In this document: one piece after another, positions 59,914-64,000 of the stretch | How positions within the stretch are numbered: position 1 is the stretch's first letter | Layout of the letters: every line of letters starts with the position of its first letter | NCBI RefSeq assembly: GCF_048265165.1 | Contig: NZ_JBLXCD010000006.1 | Coordinates: 124,001 to 188,000 of the forward strand | Reading direction: 5' to 3' | Source: Oceanospirillum sp048265165 | GTDB lineage: Bacteria; Pseudomonadota; Gammaproteobacteria; Pseudomonadales; Halomonadaceae | Length of the DNA: 64,000 nucleotides | Made by a program: the position numbers and the translations under genes | Notes under the pieces: generated by a model | The model's database searches: none | Seen by the model: the letters and a program-made list of their open reading frames with translations, nothing else | Told to the model about the DNA's origin: nothing

Positions 59914-60921
59914 CTACAAAAACTGCGCTAACCTTGTATAGCTGTCAATGCGTTCGTCCTGACCATAAGTGACGGTTACTGTTGCAATCTCTTCTGTGCC
60001 GAACTGGTCTGCTAACTGGCTGATCTCATCCCAGCACTGCTCCGGTGTCCCTATGGTGTAACCTGAGGCTATTTTGTCAAACATGGCTTTGTGGGACGCT
60101 GACATGTGGTGGTAGCGGTCTTTCACCTCTTCCGGTTTCAGAAAGTCTTCACGCTGACCTATTTGAGCTGAATACTTACGGTAGACGGCTGTACCGGCTC
60201 TTAGATGTGCCTGTTCTTCTGTTTCAGCACAGATACAGGCGATAGCCAACATGCGGCTGGGCGGGTGCGGGTGGCCGGACTGATACCAGGCGTTCTGGTG
60301 GGCGGCAAAAATTTCCGGGCGGCAATTATCCGGGTCAATAAAGCGCGCCAATGCGATGTTATAGCCCAGTTCACCGGCCAGTGCGGCACTGCCTCCGCTG
60401 GAGCCCAGCATCCAGAGATCCGGCTTGTCGCTGCTGTCGGGCAGAATATGGATATTACGATAAGGGTGTTCTTTATCCAGTGACTGATTGATAAAGCCTG
60501 CCAGCAGAGCCGCCTGATCCGCGTAATACTCACCTTGAAGCGGGGCGTTGGGAAAAGCCAGTGCACTGGAGGTCAGGCCTGTTCCGCCCGGAGCGCGGCC
60601 AATACCAAGGTCGATGCGGCCAGGGAAAAGGTTGGCCATCATAGAGAAGGTTTCAGCCACTTTTAACGGACTGTAGTGAGAAAGCATGACGCCACCGCTG
60701 CCAACTTTGATGTTTTTGGTGATGCTGGCAATATGGGCGACTAGGATTTCCGGGCAAGGGTTGGCGAAGTGCAGGCTGTCATGGTGCTCGGCAACCCAGT
60801 ACCTGTGGTAACCCAGCTGATCGCATAACTGCGCCAGTTCAACGGTAAGGGAGGGAGCCTCCTTCCTGGAGTGGGAGCCGTGAACGGGGCTTTGGTCAAC
60901 AACAGACAGTTTGATGCTCAT
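59914..60921 (-). CDS. LLM class flavin-dependent oxidoreductase
   Basis: A 335-residue luciferase-like monooxygenase of the YhbW-type, single-gene group. LSVVDQSPVHGS begins the barrel; GYHRYWVAEHHDSLHFANPCPEILVAHIAS is the family signature, with VGSGGVMLSHYSPLKVAE and RIDLGIGRAPGGTG. It probably uses FMNH2 but substrate is unknown. GGAG 6 bases before ATG. A 12-base palindrome lies in the promoter region. Confidence 0.88.
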   Translation of the reverse strand: MSIKLSVVDQSPVHGSHSRKEAPSLTVELAQLCDQLGYHRYWVAEHHDSLHFANPCPEILVAHIASITKNIKVGSGGVMLSHYSPLKVAETFSMMANLFPGRIDLGIGRAPGGTGLTSSALAFPNAPLQGEYYADQAALLAGFINQSLDKEHPYRNIHILPDSSDKPDLWMLGSSGGSAALAGELGYNIALARFIDPDNCRPEIFAAHQNAWYQSGHPHPPSRMLAIACICAETEEQAHLRAGTAVYRKYSAQIGQREDFLKPEEVKDRYHHMSASHKAMFDKIASGYTIGTPEQCWDEISQLADQFGTEEIATVTVTYGQDERIDSYTRLAQFL

Positions 60922-60944
60922 GGATAACTCCGTTATTTATTTTG

Positions 60945-60956
60945 TTAACATGTTAA
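60945..60956. promoter_or_regulatory. Palindromic operator candidate before the LLM oxidoreductase gene
   Basis: TTAACATGTTAA is a perfect 12-base palindrome, extended on both sides to TTTG...AAACAAA imperfectly, 24 bases upstream of the start. It would suit a small dimeric repressor, but no regulator gene is adjacent. Confidence 0.4.
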
Positions 60957-61002
60957 ACAAATGTCGGAGAATTTGAAATACGAGCTTGTGTGGCCTGCAC
61001 GT

Positions 61003-62094
61003 TTAGTGCGCCGGTGACCAGTTTTCAGCCGCCTCGATTCTTTCTTTGATAGCGGGATGGGAGCTCAGATACTTATTGAGAACACTGTTGCCATCTGCAG
61101 AGGTTGACGCTGTTTGGCTATGCATTAAGCGGTTCATCGCCTCGGCAAAATCTTTTGGTGATTGCCCCAGTTGATGCAGTTTGCTGTAAGCAAAGGTATC
61201 AGCTTCACGCTCCATATCCCTTGAAAAAGCATTATGGGTCAGACTGGCTCCGGCACCAATGACCATCTCGCCAGCGCCTTCAATATCACCTAATATCAGG
61301 GCAAACAGCATGGAGGTTGCCGCTGCCTGAGCCATCATCTTCAAACCATGTTGGTGCTCGACATGACCTATTTCGTGCAGCATCACAGCCGTTAGTTGCC
61401 TGGGGCTATTGCCCATCAGTTCAACAATATCATCCGTCAGAATCACATCGCCGTTAGGCAGAGCCATGGCGTTGGGGCCCATAGGCCCGCTGCGAAAATG
61501 CAGCTGGTAATTCGCTTTTGGAAGGCTGAGGGCTTCCAGTGTGTTATGCCACTGCTCACGGATTCCGGCTTGTTGCGCTTCAGGAATCTGACTGGGCTTC
61601 ATATAGATGTGGTCAAGAATCGCCAGCGTTTGTTGACCAGACTCTTCGGCAACACTTTCTGGCAGGAAAGCGACCCCGATACCGGCAGCAGCAGGAATTA
61701 ATCTGAAGGTGATTAACCATATAAACAGTGGAAGTGCGATCACAGCGACAAGAGCCACAAGCCAGCGGGTTTCCAGCCAGTTGAGGATATGGGCTTTCGG
61801 TTTTAGTCCTGACCAACGGTAACTGGCATCATCAGGAATAAAACGTGCCCCATTGGGCAGGCGCAACTCAACAGGTAAGCCGGGTATGATGGCGCTGTAA
61901 CTGAGTTCACCGGCACAATACTCAGCGATATTCTGCTGGGTCATATTGAAGATTTTCACACCGCCACTGGCGTTTTCAAGGATAAAGGCCGGCTGTGCAG
62001 AGGCACGACCGGCTTCCTGCAGGATTCCCTGAATGCTTTCTGTCGGCGGGCATGACGCATCGACCAATGGGTTTGACTCCGTAGGTAGCGTCAT
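61003..62094 (-). CDS. M48 family metallopeptidase with membrane anchor
   Basis: A 363-residue zinc protease of the Oma1/BepA-like M48 group. An N-terminal part (about 1-100) of unclear fold is followed by one strong transmembrane segment (about 111-131) and the catalytic domain with HEIGH at 240-244 and the third ligand Glu near 297 in DMEREADTF. It lies 28 bases downstream of the YjgN-type gene and is probably cotranscribed. It may degrade or process membrane proteins; the same pair occurs in other gammaproteobacteria. Confidence 0.85.
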   Translation of the reverse strand: MTLPTESNPLVDASCPPTESIQGILQEAGRASAQPAFILENASGGVKIFNMTQQNIAEYCAGELSYSAIIPGLPVELRLPNGARFIPDDASYRWSGLKPKAHILNWLETRWLVALVAVIALPLFIWLITFRLIPAAAGIGVAFLPESVAEESGQQTLAILDHIYMKPSQIPEAQQAGIREQWHNTLEALSLPKANYQLHFRSGPMGPNAMALPNGDVILTDDIVELMGNSPRQLTAVMLHEIGHVEHQHGLKMMAQAAATSMLFALILGDIEGAGEMVIGAGASLTHNAFSRDMEREADTFAYSKLHQLGQSPKDFAEAMNRLMHSQTASTSADGNSVLNKYLSSHPAIKERIEAAENWSPAH

Positions 62095-62122
62095 AATCCA
62101 CCTTCTGTGTTTCGTTTATTCA

Positions 62123-63214
62123 TCAGGTCAGCGACAGGTCAATATCAAATACACCTGCGGCCTCTTCACCAAAGGCTTTGCCATCATCCTGCTCAGTATT
62201 GATCAGCTGCTCTATGCCGGGCTGAAGTGTTACTTCCGTCGCACTGGCCAGTAGTGCGTTTTTACGTATCTGGGTAATAGGGAAAGCCAGCCCGATAGTA
62301 AAGATCAACAGAAGGCTGTTGCTCAGGTTGAGCCAGCAATAAGCCGGAATACTCAGCCGGGCTCTCAGGGAAGCGATCTGATCGATTTTCATGGCATTGG
62401 TCAGATGATTGAACATAAGGGCATAAAAAAGCCCGGCAACCAGATTGAATGTGATCAGATAGAACGCCAGAAACATTGGCATTAACGCCGGCAGTGACCA
62501 GCGGCCATTCTGGAGCTGGTAAATAAGATTGGATGCTTCAACAAACAGATAGCCTGCGCCAAGGATTATCACAGCAATTATCAGAGCGATAAGTGATGCT
62601 TTGTAGTAATAGCTGGTTGACGTAGCAAGCTGCACAGGTCGGCCGCCGTAACTGATATTCCGGTAGAGATACTGATGGATTTTTTTCAGAACCCAGGGCA
62701 TCGCCAGCCAGGCGGTAATGGCTCCCAGAATGGGTAATAGCAGAAAAGTGACAAAAGCTCCGCCGTAGCTGCCTTTAAAAGAGAAGCGAACATTCCGGTA
62801 AGACGTATTTCGCATATTGAAACGCAAACTTGCATTGATCAGCCACGGGGTGGCCGCTAGCAGTAGCAGGGTGCAAAGCAGACTTAATAACGGGTTCAGG
62901 CCGGAAATCACCGCATAAACAGCAAAAATGGCGACGGCCAGAATCCGCCCGATAAGAATTTGCAGCGGCTTAGCCAGAAATGAGAAACGATGCCCATCAA
63001 TTTGAGTATGACCATAAAGGTATTGGGTGTTTCTGACCTTAGCCCATGCGCTGTAGATACCCAGCGTCAGGATGCTGAGCAGCAGATTAACCAGCCAAAG
63101 CTTAAAGTACTCCATTTTTTTTCCGGAAAAGCGGATCGGTACTGTTTTGCTGTTAAGCACCTGATTGACCAGGTGGTTGGCTTGAGGTGTTGTACTTGGG
63201 GTAGGTTCTGGCAT
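62123..63214 (-). CDS. YjgN (DUF898) family membrane protein
   Basis: A 363-residue inner-membrane protein with about eight hydrophobic helices. FSGKKMEYFKLWLVNLLLSILTLGIYSAWAKVRNTQYLYGHTQIDGHRFSF is the DUF898 hallmark, repeated in part by LRFNMRNTSYRNVRFSFKGSYGGAF. Function unknown. AAGGACG precedes ATG. First gene of a two-gene operon with the M48 protease. Confidence 0.88.
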   Translation of the reverse strand: MPEPTPSTTPQANHLVNQVLNSKTVPIRFSGKKMEYFKLWLVNLLLSILTLGIYSAWAKVRNTQYLYGHTQIDGHRFSFLAKPLQILIGRILAVAIFAVYAVISGLNPLLSLLCTLLLLAATPWLINASLRFNMRNTSYRNVRFSFKGSYGGAFVTFLLLPILGAITAWLAMPWVLKKIHQYLYRNISYGGRPVQLATSTSYYYKASLIALIIAVIILGAGYLFVEASNLIYQLQNGRWSLPALMPMFLAFYLITFNLVAGLFYALMFNHLTNAMKIDQIASLRARLSIPAYCWLNLSNSLLLIFTIGLAFPITQIRKNALLASATEVTLQPGIEQLINTEQDDGKAFGEEAAGVFDIDLSLT

Positions 63215-63411
63215 GGTAACGTCCTTGTAGGTATATCCTGAGTTTAGTGGCGATGCCTCAGCTGGTATTGAAATTACCTGACATCAAAAAAGCTAATGAT
63301 GGTATTCAATCTAATCATTTTTCAGATAAGGCGTAGCCCGATTAGACTTCGTTGATTTGCTCAGAAAAGAGCTTACCCAATAAATATAAAGAAAAACCGG
63401 AGCTAATCCTA

Positions 63412-64000
63412 ATGAAACATCCGATTAAAACCCTTTCGTTGGCCGTTTGTCTTGCTTCCTCTGTTGTGCTGCCTGCCCAAGGGGCAGAACAGAGAATTAT
63501 GCTGAAGATGCCAATTGCGTTTAATTCTAAGCTGCCCAGCGTTGGTACAACGGCAACCTATATCGAAGAAACACTGAACACCACCTCCGGTGGCAGTATT
63601 AGAGTGAAAAAATATGAACCGGGTAAGCTAATCGCGCCTTTTGAAATTCTGGATGCGGTTTCTGCCGGTAAAGTCAGTGCCGGTTTTGGCTCGCCAGGGT
63701 ACTGGGTGGGTAAAATTCCGGCGGCATCGGTATTTTCCTCTGTGCCCTTCGGCCCGGAAGCCGGAGAATATATGGCCTGGGTTTATCACGGTAACGGCCG
63801 TAAGCTCTGGCAGGAGATGTACGACACCAATGGCTATAACGTGCATGCGATTCCCTGTGCCGTGGTGGCACCGGAAACCTCGGGCTGGTTCAGTAAACCC
63901 ATTGAGAGTGCAGAAGATCTGAAAGGCCTGAGAATGCGTTTCTTTGGCTTAGGTGGCGAGGTGATGCAGAAACTGGGTGTGAACACCTCCTTACTCTCCG
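63412..64000 (+). CDS. DctP family TRAP transporter substrate-binding protein (5' part)
   Basis: The frame opens with GGAG 9 bases before ATG 63412 and is still open at the window end (196 codons). A signal peptide (MKHPIKTLSLAVCLASSVVLPAQGA) precedes a DctP fold: LKMPIAFNSKLPSVGTTATYIEE, GGSIRVKKYEPGKLIAPFEILDAVSAGKVSAGF, and LKGLRMRFFGLGGEVMQKLG with the arginine (in LRMR) that clamps the carboxylate in this family. It resembles the group that binds keto-acids or larger carboxylates. Permease genes should follow beyond the window. Confidence 0.9.
   Translation, partial: MKHPIKTLSLAVCLASSVVLPAQGAEQRIMLKMPIAFNSKLPSVGTTATYIEETLNTTSGGSIRVKKYEPGKLIAPFEILDAVSAGKVSAGFGSPGYWVGKIPAASVFSSVPFGPEAGEYMAWVYHGNGRKLWQEMYDTNGYNVHAIPCAVVAPETSGWFSKPIESAEDLKGLRMRFFGLGGEVMQKLGVNTSLLS

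Overview
The window reads as a chromosome segment of a marine gammaproteobacterium of the Oceanospirillales type (Amphritea, Neptunomonas, Marinobacterium and relatives). This is inferred from the mix of TRAP transporters (TAXI and DctP types), a RegB/RegA redox pair, c-di-GMP enzymes, small DUF families common in marine gammaproteobacteria (DUF3334, DUF3461, DUF3833, DUF3224) and base composition near one half G+C. No rRNA, tRNA, CRISPR array, integrase or insertion sequence was recognised. Genes are dense, on both strands, and mostly in short operons separated by clear intrinsic terminators.

Left part (1-23.5 kb): the 3' end of radD, fumC, a CheX-like DUF3334 gene, a DASS anion transporter, a minus-strand phosphoribosyl metabolism pair (PRPP synthetase-like enzyme with a type 2 thymidine/AMP phosphorylase), an EAL phosphodiesterase, purU, a BamA-like barrel with a CbiM-like membrane protein, and a GDT1-type Mn exporter behind a yybP-ykoY manganese riboswitch. 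Then come regB/regA, a lipoprotein, a Cache-GGEEF diguanylate cyclase, a cytochrome b562-like protein, an MFS carrier, several small enzymes and the pseudouridine synthase rluF.

Middle part (23.5-38.9 kb): a tightly packed six-gene minus-strand operon (pseI-like nonulosonate synthase, hexapeptide acetyltransferase, DegT aminotransferase, WbqC, methyltransferase, LmbE deacetylase) that looks like a surface-sugar pathway with a non-canonical enzyme set. Next are purE-purK, a beta carbonic anhydrase divergent from a LysR regulator with two palindromic operators between them, DJ-1 and ribbon-helix-helix genes, a second LysR gene, a GNAT gene with a decayed tandem copy, and an AT-rich lone Sll1717-type P-loop ATPase that looks recently acquired.

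Right part (38.9-64 kb): a conserved triad of ATP-grasp ligase, seven-TM inactive transglutaminase and retropepsin-like protease, an AraC gene, an intact LysE exporter, and a deletion scar joining the C-terminal stubs of a second lysE and an lrp gene. An iron-storage locus follows: two bacterioferritin subunits with complementary active-site losses, and bfd. A TAXI-TRAP region has an orphan binding protein facing a histidine kinase, then a binding protein, a fused permease and a universal stress protein, with a response regulator further on. After these come a 1166-residue AraC-solenoid fusion, a periplasmic SBP_bac_3 protein, a luciferase-like oxidoreductase, an M48 protease operon, and the start of a DctP-type binding protein cut by the window end.

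The most notable items are the atypical nonulosonate operon, the AraC-solenoid regulator without an NTPase domain, the split-function bacterioferritin pair, the lone P-loop ATPase, the phosphorylase/PRPP synthetase pair without Rubisco, and several regulatory structures.
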